The position numbers were made by a program, and so were the translations under genes. The notes under the pieces were generated by a model that saw only the letters and a list, made by a program, of their open reading frames with translations, was not told the origin of the DNA and did no database searches. A DNA stretch of 64,000 bases from Stutzerimonas nitrititolerans (GTDB taxonomy: Bacteria; Pseudomonadota; Gammaproteobacteria; Pseudomonadales; Pseudomonadaceae), in assembly GCF_003696285.1 (NCBI RefSeq), contig NZ_RFFL01000014.1, positions 84,204-148,203 of the forward strand, in the 5' to 3' direction. Position 1 is the first letter of the stretch. Every line of letters starts with the position of its first letter. Shown here piece after piece: positions 8,912 through 23,108 of the stretch.

Positions 8912-11900
8912 ATGACCGTGAGAGTATCCCGTCGCCAGTTCCTCAAGTTCGGTGCCGCCGGTGTTGGCGCATCGAGCATGGCCATGATGGGTTTTGCCCC
9001 GGATGAGGCTGTCGCTTCCGTCCGAAATTTCAAACTCAGCGCCTCCCGCATGACGCGCAACATCTGCACCTACTGCTCGGTGGGTTGCGGCATGTTGCTC
9101 TATTCGCGTGGCGATCAGTCGATCAACGTCGTCGGCGAAATCTTCCACGTCGAAGGCGACCCGGATCATCCGGTCAGCCGCGGCTCGCTATGCCCCCGCG
9201 GAGCCGGCGTGCTGGATTTCATCAAGAGCGAATCGCGGGTCAAGTATCCCGAGGTCCGCGAGCCGCACAGCAACGAATGGAAGCGAATCAGCTGGGACGA
9301 GGCGCTCACGCGCATCGCACGGCACATGAAGGATGACCGCGACAAGAACTTCGAGACCCATGACGAGCAGGGCAGGCTGGTCAACCGCTGGCTGACCACT
9401 TCGATGGTCGCCGCTTCGGCCTGTACCAACGAGACGGCTTACCTGACGCAGAAGATCACCCGGGCGCTGGGCATCCTTCAGCTGGACAACCAGGCGCGCG
9501 TCTGACACGGACCAACGGTGGCAGGTCTTGCCCCAACATTTGGTCGCGGTGCCATGACGAACCACTGGGCGGACATCGCCAATGCTGATGTCATCCTGTC
9601 CATGGGCGGCAATTCGGCCGAGGCGCATCCGGTGGGCTTCCGCTGGGTCATGCGGGCCAAGGAGCGCAGCAATGCGATCCTGATTTCCATCGACCCGCGT
9701 TTCAACCGCACCACGGCAGTGGCGGATCATCACGCCTGGCTGCGCACCGGCACGGACATCGTCTTCCTCGGCGGGCTGATCAACTACCTGATCGAGAACG
9801 ACCGCTACGCACACGACTACGTGCGTGAGTACACCGACGCGCGGCTGATTGTGGCCGAAGGTTTCGGCTTCGAGGAAGGCCTGTTCACCGGCTACGACCC
9901 GGCCAGCAAGACCTACGACCGGCAAACCTGGAACTTCGAACTCGACGAGAACGGTTTCGCGCGCAGCGACCCGAGCCTGCAGCACCCGCGTTGCGTGTTC
10001 CAACTGATGCGCCAGCATTACAGCCGCTACACGCTGGAGCAGGTCGAGAACATCTGCGGCATGCCGCGAGAAAAGGCCGTCGAGCTCTGGGAGCTGATCG
10101 CGCAGACCGCGGCGCCCGACAAGACCATGACCATCCTCTATGCCCTGGGCTGGACCCAGCACTCCATCGGCTCGCAGATCATTCGCTGCGGTGCCATGGT
10201 GCAACTGCTGCTGGGCAACATGGGCATGCCGGGCGGTGGCGTGAATGCGTTGCGCGGCCACTCGAATATCCAGGGGCTCACCGACATCGGGCTGCTGTCG
10301 AACCTGTTGCCGGGTTACCTGAACCTGCCATCGGCCAACCTGCAGACCTACGCCGACTACATGCGCACCCGCATCAAGCAACCGCTGGTCGAGGGTGAGG
10401 TCTCGTACTGGAAGTTCTACGAGCGTTTCTTCGTCAGCCTGATGAAGGACTGGTACGGCGATGTCGCCACGGCGGAGAACGACTGGTGCTACGACTGGCT
10501 GCCGAAACTTTCGGTGCCGATCTACGACATCCTCTACGCCATCAACGACATGACCCTCGGCAAGATGACCGGTGCGTTCTGCCAGGGCTTCAACATCCTC
10601 GCGGCGTTCCCGAACAAGGCGAAGGTGTTCGATGGTCTGTCGAAGCTGAAGTACTTCGTGATCATGGACCCGCTCAAGGTGGAAACCGGCGAGTTCTGGC
10701 GCAATTTCGGCGAATACCACGACGTGGACCCTTCGCAGATCGGTACCGAGGTGTTCCGCCTGCCGACCACCTGCTTCGCCGAGGACGATGGCTCCATCAC
10801 CAACAGCTCGCGCTGGCTGCAATGGCATGACAAGTCCGCGCCGGGGCCCGGCGAGTCGATGACCGATACGGAAATCCTCGGCGAGGTGATGCTGCGGCTC
10901 AAGCGGATGTACCAGGAAGAGGGCGGCGCATTCCCCGATCCGATCCTCAACCTGACTTGGAACTACAAGGTGCCCAACTATCCCACGGCCGAGGAGCTGG
11001 CCAAGGAATACAACGGCAGGGCACTGACGGACCTGACCGACGACACCGGGCAGGTCGTTCGTCGCAAGGGCGAGCTGTTGAAGGATTTCAGCGAACTGCG
11101 TGCCGACGGCAGCACGGCCTGCGGCTGCTGGATCTACTCGGGCGCCTGGACCGAGCAAGGCAACATGATGGCCCGGCGCGACAACTCGGACCCTTACGAC
11201 ACCGGCAACACCATCGGTTGGGCCTGGGCCTGGCCAATGAACCGTCGCGTGCTCTACAACCGCGCTTCGGCGCGGCCCGACGGTACGCCCTGGGCACCGA
11301 ACAAGGCCTTCATCTGGTGGGATGGCGAGCGCTGGACCGGCGCGGACGTGCCGGACTTCCCGCTGACGTCACCGCCGTCCGAGGGCGTGCGGCCGTTCAT
11401 CATCACCCAGAGTGGCGGCGGGCACTTCTTCGCGGCCGAATGGCTGAACGAAGGGCCCTTTCCCGAGCACTACGAGCCCATGGAGTCGCCGATCGACCGC
11501 AACCCCATGAGCCCGAACAACCCGCAGGCATTCAACAACCCCATCGTCCGGGTCTTCGAGCAGGATCGCGACTCGTTCGGTTCCAACAAGGACTTCCCTT
11601 ACGCGGCGACGACCTACCGTTTGACCGAGCACTTCCACTACTGGACGACCCATGCGCGGCTCAACTCGATCGCGCAGCCGGAGAAGTTCATCGAGATCGG
11701 CGAACTCCTAGCCAACGAACTGGGCATCAGCGCCGGCGACCGGGTCAAGGTGACGTCCAAGCGTGGCTACATCACTGCCGTGGCGGTGGTGACCAAGCGC
11801 CTGATTCCGCTGGAAATCGATGGCCGCACCGTCCACCAGATCGGCATTCCGATCCACTGGGGCTTCAAGGGCGTTGCCCGCAAGGCGCATCTCACCAACA

Positions 11901-11992
11901 CCCTGACGCCCTTCGTGGGTGACGGGAACACGCAGACACCGGAATTCAAGTCGTTTCTGGTGAACGTGGAGAAATTCGGGGGGACCGTCTGA
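8912..11992 (+). CDS. fdnG: Formate dehydrogenase major subunit, selenocysteine-containing
   Basis: Molybdopterin enzyme of 1026 residues that oxidises formate to CO2 at the periplasmic face. A twin-arginine signal (SRRQFLKFG) opens the protein. The [4Fe-4S] ligands are Cys52, Cys55, Cys59 and Cys94. The in-frame TGA at 9503-9505 is codon 198 and is read as selenocysteine: the frame continues unbroken to 11992, the context V-U-H-G-P-T matches FdnG/FdoG proteins (Sec196 in E. coli), and a SECIS hairpin follows at once. The ATG has an AAGGAG ribosome site. The stop overlaps the next start by one base. It needs SelA, SelB, SelC and SelD, none of which is in the window. Confidence 0.96.
9503..9545 (+). 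promoter_or_regulatory. Bacterial SECIS element directing UGA to selenocysteine
   Basis: The UGA codon begins this element. A lower stem pairs GACCAA (9510-9515) with TTGGTC (9540-9545). The upper stem is GG-T-GGCA (9517-9523) with TGCC-CC (9529-9534), leaving one bulged T at 9519, and the apical loop is GGTCT (9524-9528). The bulged U and GGUCU loop are the SelB-binding features known from E. coli fdhF and fdnG. Confidence 0.92.
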
Positions 11993-12927
11993 TGCGTGGC
12001 GACCAGATCAATCTGCAGAACATCATCGCCCGCTCCGCGAGCACCGTGCCGTCACCGCAGGTGCGGCACGGCGGCGTGGACAAGGTGACCAAGCTCATCG
12101 ACGTGTCGGTCTGCATCGGCTGCAAGGCCTGCCAGGTGGCATGTTCGGAGTGGAACGACCTGCGTGACGATGTGGGCACCTGCGACGGTACCTACAACAA
12201 CCCGCAGGACCTGACGGCCGAATCCTTCGAAGTCATGCGCTTCTCCGAATACGAGGACGAGCAGGGCAACCTCGAATGGCTGATCCGCAAGGACAACTGC
12301 ATGCACTGCGCCGAGCCGGGCTGCCTCAAGGCCTGCCCGTCGCCCGGCGCCATCGTGCAGTACGCCAACGGCATCGTCGATTTCAACTCCGAGCACTGCA
12401 TCGGCTGCGGCTACTGCGTGGCGGGCTGTCCCTTCGATATCCCGCGGATCTCGAAGAAGGACAACAAGGCCTACAAGTGCACGCTGTGCTCCGACCGGGT
12501 GTTCAACGGGCTGGAACCCGCCTGCGTGAAGAGCTGCCCGACTTCGGCGATCATGTTCGGCACCAAGGAAGACATGCTCGACTACGGCGCCAAGCGGGTC
12601 GCGCACCTCAACGATCGTGGCTACGAGAATGCCGGCATCTACGACCCCGCGGGAGTGGGCGGCACCCATGTGGTTTATGTGCTGCAGCACGCGGACAAGC
12701 CGGAGATCTACAGCGGCTTGCCACGCGACCCGCATATCGCGCCGACCGTCGAACTGTGGAAGGGCATCACCAAACCGATCATGTCCGTGGCGCTGGGCGT
12801 CTCGGTACTGGCAGGCTTCTTCCACTACGTGATGCAGGGTCCGAAAGAAGAACCGGAGGACGACCCCGATCCCGATAGGGCGGCAGCCGAACTTGAACTC
12901 GATCGTCGTGGGGAGGACAGGCCATGA
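11992..12927 (+). CDS. fdnH: Formate dehydrogenase iron-sulfur subunit
   Basis: Electron-transfer beta subunit of 311 residues with four ferredoxin-type cysteine groups: [35 protein letters not shown] and CTLCSDRV, the last group completed by Cys residues of ACVKSC. One transmembrane helix near the C-terminus ([20 protein letters not shown]) anchors it to the inner membrane. It carries electrons from FdnG to the cytochrome b subunit. Its ATG overlaps the fdnG stop by one base, and its end overlaps fdnI, so translation is coupled. Confidence 0.96.
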   Translation: MRGDQINLQNIIARSASTVPSPQVRHGGVDKVTKLIDVSVCIGCKACQVACSEWNDLRDDVGTCDGTYNNPQDLTAESFEVMRFSEYEDEQGNLEWLIRKDNCMHCAEPGCLKACPSPGAIVQYANGIVDFNSEHCIGCGYCVAGCPFDIPRISKKDNKAYKCTLCSDRVFNGLEPACVKSCPTSAIMFGTKEDMLDYGAKRVAHLNDRGYENAGIYDPAGVGGTHVVYVLQHADKPEIYSGLPRDPHIAPTVELWKGITKPIMSVALGVSVLAGFFHYVMQGPKEEPEDDPDPDRAAAELELDRRGEDRP

Positions 12928-13613
12928 GCCATTCCAACACCAGGTACGGCATCCTGCGTTACAGCAAGTGGACCCGGGTCAATCACTGGATAGTGGCGAT
13001 CAGTTTCGTTCTGCTCACGCTGAGCGGGTTGGCGCTTTTCTATCCGGCGTTTTTCGGGCTGACCGCGCTGTTCGGCGGGCCGGAGCCGACACGCATCGTG
13101 CACCCCTATATCGGCGTGTTCATGTCGCTGCTGTTCATTATCCAGGCGGTGCGCTTTTTCGGCGACAACCTGTTCCGTCGTCACGACGTGCAGTGGATGA
13201 GGCAGATCCGCGATCTGCTCGGCAACCGTGACGAGCGTCTGCCTCCTGTGGGCAAGAACAACGCCGGACAGAAACTGGTGTACTGGATCTTCCTGGCGAC
13301 GGTACCAGTGCTGCTGGTCACCGGCATCGTGCTCTGGCGTCCGTGGATCGCCGATGGCATGCCGGTATGGGCGTTGCGCTGGGCCGTTACCATTCATGCC
13401 TACGCGGCGTTCATCGCGATCATCACGCTGGTGATCCACATCTACTCGGCCATCTGGGTCAAGGGTTCGATACGGGCCATGACTCAGGGGCGTGTCAGCC
13501 ACGCCTGGGCGAGGCATCATCACGGGCTCTGGTACGAGGACATCATGCGTAACAGGAAGTCGGATGCGCAGAGCGCTGCGTCGAACAGCGAAGTCCAGCA
13601 GGAGCGTCGATGA
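12924..13613 (+). CDS. fdnI: Formate dehydrogenase cytochrome b556 subunit
   Basis: Membrane gamma subunit of 229 residues with about four transmembrane segments and histidines placed to bind two b hemes (for example WTRVNHWI near the start, IVHPYIG, and the VTIHAYAAF and LVIHIYSA segments). It receives electrons from FdnH and reduces quinone. The start overlaps the fdnH stop by four bases (ATGA), and the end overlaps fdhE by four bases. The C-terminal tail is polar and cytoplasmic. Confidence 0.95.
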   Translation: MSHSNTRYGILRYSKWTRVNHWIVAISFVLLTLSGLALFYPAFFGLTALFGGPEPTRIVHPYIGVFMSLLFIIQAVRFFGDNLFRRHDVQWMRQIRDLLGNRDERLPPVGKNNAGQKLVYWIFLATVPVLLVTGIVLWRPWIADGMPVWALRWAVTIHAYAAFIAIITLVIHIYSAIWVKGSIRAMTQGRVSHAWARHHHGLWYEDIMRNRKSDAQSAASNSEVQQERR

Positions 13614-14548
13614 AAGGATCCGCAGTGAACCACACCTATGGAAGTGCGCCTTCGGGAATCATGGAGGCGCCCGAGGTCGTCCTGGCCGATGCCACGCTGT
13701 TCAGTAAACGTGCCTTGCGGCTGCGCGAGCTGGTCCAGCAGGTGCCGGCGCTGGACGAGTTCCTGGAGTTCATGGCGCGGCTGTCGCAGGCGCAGCATCA
13801 GGTTCTGAGCGAACGCGAACCGGCCTGGCGCCCTGCGCCCGATGCATTCGACGCCGCATTGCTGCACGGCATGCCGCCGCTCGGGCACCGTGCGCTGCGG
13901 CGTGACATGGACTGGCAGGCCGATCTGCTGGCGATTCTCGATGCGCTGGAGTTGCATGTGGGCGAGCGTCAGCGCCCATTGCTGAAGGCCTTGCGCGAGA
14001 TGCCGGCCGACGAACGCAATGCCCTGGCCGAAGACGTGCTGGAAGCACGCCCTGGCAGCGAGACAACGCGCGGGTTGATGCCATTGGCCGCTGCGGCGCT
14101 GCAGGTCAGCTGGTTGCGTCTGGTCCTGGCATTGCCCAAGCCGCCGGCCAAGCCGGGCGAGGAAGCACGCGCGCTGTGTCCCTGTTGCGGCTCCCTGCCG
14201 GTGGCCAGCGTGATCCACAACGATCGGCAACGTAGCGGTGTGCGCTATCTGCATTGCAGCCTGTGCGCGACCGAGTGGCATCTGGAACGGGTCAAGTGCA
14301 GTGGATGCAACAGCGGCAAGCTGGCGTACCTCACGCTCGATGACGAGAAAGGCAAACCATTCCTGCCGGTGCAGGCCGAAGCCTGTAGCGATTGCCACAG
14401 CTATCTGAAACTGGCGCAGCGCGAACTGCACGGTCGCGCCGACCCGGTCGCCGATGACCTGGCGAGCCTGGCCCTCGACCTGTTGCTGGCGGAGCAGGGC
14501 GAATACGAACGAAACGGCTACAACCCCTTGCTAATCTTCGGCGATTGA
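13610..14548 (+). CDS. fdhE: Formate dehydrogenase accessory protein FdhE
   Basis: Cytoplasmic rubredoxin-like chaperone of 312 residues needed for assembly of the Tat-exported formate dehydrogenase. The C-terminal half holds four Cys pairs: CPCCGSLP, CSLCATEW, CSGCNSGK and CSDCHSY. The ATG at 13610 overlaps fdnI by four bases; a GTG at 13625 is an alternative start. It is the last gene of the fdnGHI-fdhE operon and is followed by a hairpin. Confidence 0.94.
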   Translation: MKGSAVNHTYGSAPSGIMEAPEVVLADATLFSKRALRLRELVQQVPALDEFLEFMARLSQAQHQVLSEREPAWRPAPDAFDAALLHGMPPLGHRALRRDMDWQADLLAILDALELHVGERQRPLLKALREMPADERNALAEDVLEARPGSETTRGLMPLAAAALQVSWLRLVLALPKPPAKPGEEARALCPCCGSLPVASVIHNDRQRSGVRYLHCSLCATEWHLERVKCSGCNSGKLAYLTLDDEKGKPFLPVQAEACSDCHSYLKLAQRELHGRADPVADDLASLALDLLLAEQGEYERNGYNPLLIFGD

Positions 14549-14556
14549 TCCGGCAG

Positions 14557-14584
14557 GGCGGCTCGGCAGATCCTGTCGAGCCGC
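14557..14584 (+). terminator. Strong hairpin ending the fdn operon
   Basis: A 13-bp stem (14557-14569 with 14572-14584, one G-T pair) starts nine bases after the fdhE stop. It lacks a clear T-run, so it may be a processing or attenuating hairpin rather than a complete intrinsic terminator. Confidence 0.6.
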
Positions 14585-14696
14585 CTACCGTGTCGCAGCC
14601 TTCCTCGAACTCCCTTCAGTTCCCTCCTGAGTGCTCTGCACCCCGGCATCTGTGCGCCTTTCGGCCACAAGCCGATCACCGGCCAGAGCCATCGCT

Positions 14697-14724
14697 GAAC
14701 TTTTACGACGACTCCTCGCTCGGA
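14697..14724 (+). promoter_or_regulatory. Candidate AlgU/RpoE-type promoter upstream of glgE
   Basis: GAACTT (14697-14702), a 17-base spacer and TCGGA (14720-14724) resemble the known AlgU pattern GAACTT-N16/17-TCTGA. It lies about 120 bases before the glgE start in the only sizeable gap between fdhE and glgE. The rest of this roughly 300-base gap shows nothing else. The assignment is a by-eye match. Confidence 0.5.
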
Positions 14725-14847
14725 AGTACAGAGCCCGAGAAAGCCCGAGGAACGGGCTTTCAAGGCGATCTACCCAGCCCTCAAGATCAATCTGGATACG
14801 GATGGGTATCGCCGTTCTGTCATGCCTCGTGCCTCAGGAGCCCCTCG

Positions 14848-16866
14848 ATGTCCGATACCCAACCCCACGCCACGACTCACCCCGAACTTGAACAGGCGCT
14901 GCGAATGTCGCGTATCGCCATCGAGGCGACGCAGCCCGTGCTGGAGGAGGGGCGCTTCGCGGCCAAGGCGGTCATCGGGCAGCCGGTCGTCGTCAGCAGC
15001 CGGGTATTCGCCGATGGTCACGATCAGCTCGCCGCGGCCGTGTGCTGGCGGCAGAAGGGTGACGAAGGCTGGCGGCGCGCACCGCTGAAGCGGGTGGATC
15101 ATGGACGGGACATCTGGCAGGGCCAGTTCACCGCCACTCAGGTCGCCACACACGAATTCCGTATCGAGGCCTGGTGGGACGTCTACGAAAGCTACCGATA
15201 CGAGCTTTCCAAGAAGCACGCCGCCGGCGTTCCAGTGGGGCTGGAGCTGACGGAGGGCCGCCTGCTGGTCGAACGCGCCGTGCAACGCGCGCAGGGTGAA
15301 ACCCGGGCGGTGCTGGATGACCTGCTGCATCGGCTCGACAGCGCCCACCTGGACGACGAGCGGGTCTCGGTACTGCTGGCCCATGAAACCGCGGCAGCGA
15401 TGGCCGCCGCCGACCCACGTGAGCATTGCAGTGCGAGCCCCATCTACCCGCTGGAGGTCGAGCGGCCGCTGGCGCAGTTCGCCAGTTGGTACGAACTGTT
15501 TCCCCGCTCCGAGACGGACGACCCGAACCGCCATGGCACCTTGCGCGACGTGCACAAGCGCCTGCCGGCGATTCGTGACATGGGCTTCGACGTGCTCTAT
15601 TTCCCGCCGATCCACCCCATCGGCCGCGCCCATCGCAAGGGGCCGAACAACAGCCTGCAGGCCGGGCCGAACGACCCCGGCAGTCCTTATGCCATCGGCA
15701 GCGAAGACGGCGGCCACGACGCCATTCACCCGCAGTTGGGGACGCTCGAAGACTTCCGTGAGCTGGTCGCAGCCGCCGCCGAGCACGGCCTGGAGATCGC
15801 CCTCGATTTCGCCATCCAGTGTTCCCAGGATCATCCCTGGCTGAAGGAGCATCCGGGCTGGTTCTCCTGGCGGCCGGACGGGACCATCCGCTATGCGGAA
15901 AATCCGCCAAAGAAGTATCAGGACATCGTCAACGTCGACTTCTATGCCGAAGACGCCATGCCCGACCTCTGGCTGGCATTGCGCGACGTGGTCTGGCACT
16001 GGGTGGAGCAGGGCGTGAAGATCTTTCGCGTCGATAACCCGCACACCAAGCCGCTGCCGTTCTGGGAATGGCTGATCGCCGATATCCGCGCACGCGATCC
16101 CGACGTGATGTTCCTCTCCGAAGCCTTCACCCGGCCGGCGATGATGGCGCGTCTGGGCAAGGTCGGCTTCAACCAGAGCTACACCTATTTCACCTGGCGC
16201 AACGCCAAGGCCGAGCTCAGCGAATACCTGACCGAACTGAACGAGCATCCGCTGCGCGATTGCTACCGGCCCAACTTCTTCGTCAACACGCCGGACATCA
16301 ACCCTTTCTTCCTGCAGGAGTCCGGCCGTGCCGGTTTTCTCATTCGTGCGGCCTTGGCGACCATGGGGTCGGGGCTGTGGGGGATGTACTCGGGCTTCGA
16401 ACTGTGCGAATCCGCCGCCATCGCGGGCAAGGAGGAGTATCTGGATTCGGAGAAGTACCAGATCCGGGTACGCGACTATCACGCCCCCGGCAACATCATC
16501 GCGGAGATCGCCCAGCTCAATCGTATCCGCCGACAGAACCCGGCGCTGCAGACCCACCTCGGCTTCAAGCCGTACCTGGCCTGGAACGACAACATTCTTT
16601 ACTTCGGCAAGCGCACGGCGGACCTGTCGAACTTCGTTCTGGTGGCCGTGAGTCTCGACCCGCACAACGCCCAGGAAGCGCATTTCGAGCTGCCGCTGTG
16701 GGAGCTGGGCCTGCCCGACGATGCCCACACCCAAGGCGAAGACTTGATGAATGGCCATCGCTGGACCTGGTACGGGAAGACGCAGTGGATGCGGATCGAA
16801 CCCTGGCATCTGCCATTCGGGATCTGGCGATTCAGTGCAGGCGTCTCGGATCCAGACTTGAAGTGA
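14848..16866 (+). CDS. glgE: Alpha-1,4-glucan:maltose-1-phosphate maltosyltransferase
   Basis: GH13 family 3 enzyme of 672 residues that extends alpha-1,4-glucan using maltose-1-phosphate. An N-terminal beta domain precedes the barrel. FRVDNPHTKP carries the nucleophile Asp396 and FLSEAFTRP the acid/base Glu425, matching Asp394 and Glu423 of the Streptomyces enzyme. The start is set at 14848, after an AGGAG ribosome site; the same frame is open upstream without a ribosome site. It lies upstream of treS-maltokinase, which makes its donor, and glgB, which branches its product. Confidence 0.95.
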   Translation: MSDTQPHATTHPELEQALRMSRIAIEATQPVLEEGRFAAKAVIGQPVVVSSRVFADGHDQLAAAVCWRQKGDEGWRRAPLKRVDHGRDIWQGQFTATQVATHEFRIEAWWDVYESYRYELSKKHAAGVPVGLELTEGRLLVERAVQRAQGETRAVLDDLLHRLDSAHLDDERVSVLLAHETAAAMAAADPREHCSASPIYPLEVERPLAQFASWYELFPRSETDDPNRHGTLRDVHKRLPAIRDMGFDVLYFPPIHPIGRAHRKGPNNSLQAGPNDPGSPYAIGSEDGGHDAIHPQLGTLEDFRELVAAAAEHGLEIALDFAIQCSQDHPWLKEHPGWFSWRPDGTIRYAENPPKKYQDIVNVDFYAEDAMPDLWLALRDVVWHWVEQGVKIFRVDNPHTKPLPFWEWLIADIRARDPDVMFLSEAFTRPAMMARLGKVGFNQSYTYFTWRNAKAELSEYLTELNEHPLRDCYRPNFFVNTPDINPFFLQESGRAGFLIRAALATMGSGLWGMYSGFELCESAAIAGKEEYLDSEKYQIRVRDYHAPGNIIAEIAQLNRIRRQNPALQTHLGFKPYLAWNDNILYFGKRTADLSNFVLVAVSLDPHNAQEAHFELPLWELGLPDDAHTQGEDLMNGHRWTWYGKTQWMRIEPWHLPFGIWRFSAGVSDPDLK

Positions 16867-16993
16867 TTTCTAGAATACATATAAAAAACATATGTAATTC
16901 ATATGCTTATAAATAAATATTAATCCTTCTTGTGAGAGTGCTTCTGTGCTGTCGGACCTAGCTGCTACCGGAGCCTCGAAAGGAACGAAGAAC
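16867..16993. other. AT-rich spacer between glgE and treS
   Basis: About 60 bases (16870-16925) are almost pure A/T in a GC-rich setting, with two CATATG copies. This could be an UP element and promoter for treS-glgB, or a binding site for an AT-preferring protein such as MvaT. The true treS ribosome site AAAGGA lies at its right end. Confidence 0.4.
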
Positions 16994-20312
<3,319 letters not shown>

Positions 20313-20320
<8 letters not shown>

Positions 20321-22529
20321 TCGGCCGGTGGTGACCCTGCCCGGTGAACAACTTTTGCCCAGCGACGGCGATGTCGATGCGCTGGTTCGCGCCGAGCATG
20401 GTGATCCGTTTTCGATTCTCGGCCCCCATCCGGATGGCGACGGCCTGGTGGTGCGTGCCTACCTGCCCAACGCGCTGGGCGTCGAGGTACTGGAGCGTGC
20501 CAGTGGCCGTACGCTGGGAACCATGGAGCAGGGCCAGGTCCCGGGGCTGTTCTTCACGCGCCTGACCCACCCACAGCCCTATCTGCTGAAGGTCCGCTGG
20601 GCCGGTGGCGAACACGTCACCGAGGACCCCTACAGCTTCGGTCCGCAGCTGGGGGAGATGGACCTGTACCTGTTCGCCGAAGGCAACCATCGCGAACTGG
20701 CCCGTGTGTTCGGCGCGCAACCGATGGAGATCGATGGGGTGCCGGGCGTGCGCTTCGCGGTCTGGGCGCCTAACGCGCGGCGTGTGTCCGTGGTGGGCAG
20801 CTTCAACGACTGGGACGGGCGGCGGCACCCGATGCGCCTGCGTTTTCCCGCGGGCGTGTGGGAAATCTTCATCCCGCGCCTGCAACCGGGGGATACCTAC
20901 AAATACGAGATTCTCGGTCCCGACGGTGTCCTGCCACTGAAGGCCGACCCCATGGCGCTGGCGACCGAACATCCGCCGGGCACCGCCTCGGTGATCGCGC
21001 GACCGCTCGATTACGAATGGAAGGACGAATACTGGCTGCAGGAGCGGGCGGCACGCCAGTCGCTCGAGGCGCCGATGTCCATCTACGAGCTGCATGCCGG
21101 TTCCTGGCAGCGCGAGGGCGGCGAGGGCGGGCGTTCGTACAACTGGCACGAGCTGGCCGAACGCCTGATTCCCTACATCGGCGAAATGGGTTTCACCCAT
21201 ATCGAGCTGATGCCGATCATGGAGCATCCCTTCGGCGGTTCCTGGGGCTACCAGCTGCTTTCGCAGTTCGCCCCCAGCGCGCGTTACGGCTCGGCCCATG
21301 ACTTCGCCGCCTTCGTCGATGCCTGCCACGCGGCGGGTATCGGGGTGATCCTCGACTGGGTGCCGGCGCATTTTCCCACCGACGCCCATGGCCTCGGCAT
21401 GTTCGATGGCACGGCGCTGTACGAGTACGCCCATCCTTTCGAGGGCTTCCACCAGGACTGGGACACCTACATCTACAACCTTGGTCGCACCGAGGTGCAC
21501 GGCTTCATGCTGGCCTCGGCGCTGCACTGGTTGCGTGAGTTCCATGTCGACGGCCTGCGCGTGGATGCCGTGGCTTCAATGCTCTACCGCGACTACTCGC
21601 GCAACGAAGGCGAGTGGATTCCCAACCGCCACGGCGGGCGCGAGAACCTCGAAGCCATCGAATTCCTTCGCCACCTGAACGACGTGGTCGCGCTGGAGGC
21701 GCCGGGTGCGCTGGTCATCGCCGAGGAATCCACGGCCTTTCCCGGCGTGAGCAAGCCTGTCGCCGACGGCGGCCTGGGTTTCTCCTACAAGTGGAACATG
21801 GGCTGGATGCACGACAGCCTCATGTACATCCAGGAAGACCCGATCCACCGTAGCTATCACCACGACAAGATGACCTTCAGCATCGTCTACGCCTATTCGG
21901 AGCACTTCGTGCTGCCGATCTCCCACGACGAGGTGGTGCACGGCAAAGGCTCGCTGATCGGCAAGATGCCCGGCGATCGCTGGCAGAAGTTCGCCAACCT
22001 GCGGGCCTATCTGTCGTTCATGTGGACCCATCCCGGCAAGAAGCTGCTGTTCATGGGCTCCGAGTTCGGCCAATGGCGCGAATGGCACCATGACCGCGAA
22101 CTGGACTGGCACCTGCTCGGCGAGCCCGATCACAAGGGCGCCCAGGACCTGGTGCGCGATCTCAACCGCCTGTACCGCGAGGAACCGGCGCTGCACGAAC
22201 TGGACAGCGTCCCCGCCGGCTTCCAGTGGCTGATCGGCGATGACCGCAGCAACAGCACCTTCGCCTGGTTGCGCAGAAGCTCCAGCGGCCATCCCTTGCT
22301 GGTGGTGGCCAACTTCACGCCCGTGGTACGCGAGAACTATCGCGTCGGCGTGCCGGCAGGAGGGCACTGGCTGGAAATCTTCAACAGCGACGCGGCTCGT
22401 TATGGCGGCTCCAACACCGGCAACGGCGCAGGAGTTCTGACGGAGGAGGTCGAACGCCACGGGCAGTCGGTTTCTTTGTCATTGATCTTGCCGCCCCTGG
22501 GCGTGGTGATTCTTCGACCGCAGGCGTGA
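20313..22529 (+). CDS. glgB: 1,4-alpha-glucan branching enzyme
   Basis: GH13 enzyme of 738 residues that adds alpha-1,6 branches to glucan. It has N-terminal CBM48-like domains ([20 protein letters not shown]), then the barrel with [18 protein letters not shown] (nucleophile), [15 protein letters not shown] (acid/base) and [14 protein letters not shown]. The length is normal for long-form GlgB. The start is the ATG at 20313 inside the end of treS, eight bases of overlap, with a CACGGAGG ribosome site. It is the last gene of the glgE-treS-glgB group. Confidence 0.96.
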
Positions 22530-22914
22530 GCAGAAAGGTAAAACGGGGCCGCGCGAGTGGTCCCCTGGCACCGATTTTCCGCTGTTGATCGAGGCGGTCT
22601 GGAGGCCGACGAAAATAACGTGAATAAAGTCGAAAAAATGTCGTTTTTTCGCTGCCGAGAATGTGACTCCGAAAGCTTTGCGAAGTCTCACCTCACATGC
22701 TGAGCAAGCGGAACCGGCAACGCCTCGTTGCCCGGGCCGTTCAGACAGCAAACCCATGTAAACGCCGAGCCTCGTACAAAGGAAGCCTTGGATTGATTTC
22801 CTCAATTCACCCTATGACTTTTGTACGTTTCCCCTGGGAATGCAGGCGAGGCAAACTTCCAACCCATTCCCCGATCACTCGGGACAACCCATACCCATGC
22901 CACTGGAGGCAATC

Positions 22915-23040
22915 GTGAATTTCCCGCATCAGGTCTACCTCGCCGAGTTTGCTGTGCAGCACGCGCGTCGCGGAGTCGTTACCTACTACATGGCCAGCGC
23001 TGTAAAGCGTTGCCCACCCGCGAAAGGTACCGACGCCTGA
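22915..23040 (+). CDS. Possible 41-residue protein (doubtful)
   Basis: A GTG start with a well-placed GGAGG ribosome site opens a 41-codon frame beginning MNFPHQVYLAEF and ending with a Lys/Pro-rich tail (KRCPPAKGTDA). A GC hairpin follows 45 bases after the stop. No family is recognised. The ribosome site and hairpin are the only support, so it may be chance. Confidence 0.25.
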   Translation: MNFPHQVYLAEFAVQHARRGVVTYYMASAVKRCPPAKGTDA

Positions 23041-23085
23041 ATTCGAACTTCAGTTCGGCTGCTCCCCTGAACGGGTGAACAGCCA

Positions 23086-23108
23086 GGCGGCTTTCTCTTC
23101 GAGCCGCC
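23086..23108 (+). terminator. GC hairpin downstream of the small frame
   Basis: GGCGGCT (23086-23092) pairs perfectly with AGCCGCC (23102-23108) around a 9-base loop. There is no T-run. It could end a short transcript coming from the left or belong to the 3' side of cadR. Confidence 0.35.

Noticed and set aside
8912..9505. fdnG split by a frameshift or nonsense mutation
   Set aside because: The TGA sits at the selenocysteine position, the frame continues without shift, and a SECIS hairpin follows directly.
14557..14584. tRNA-Sec (selC) after the fdn operon
   Set aside because: The strong stem is only a 28-base hairpin; no acceptor, anticodon or T arm can be built around it.
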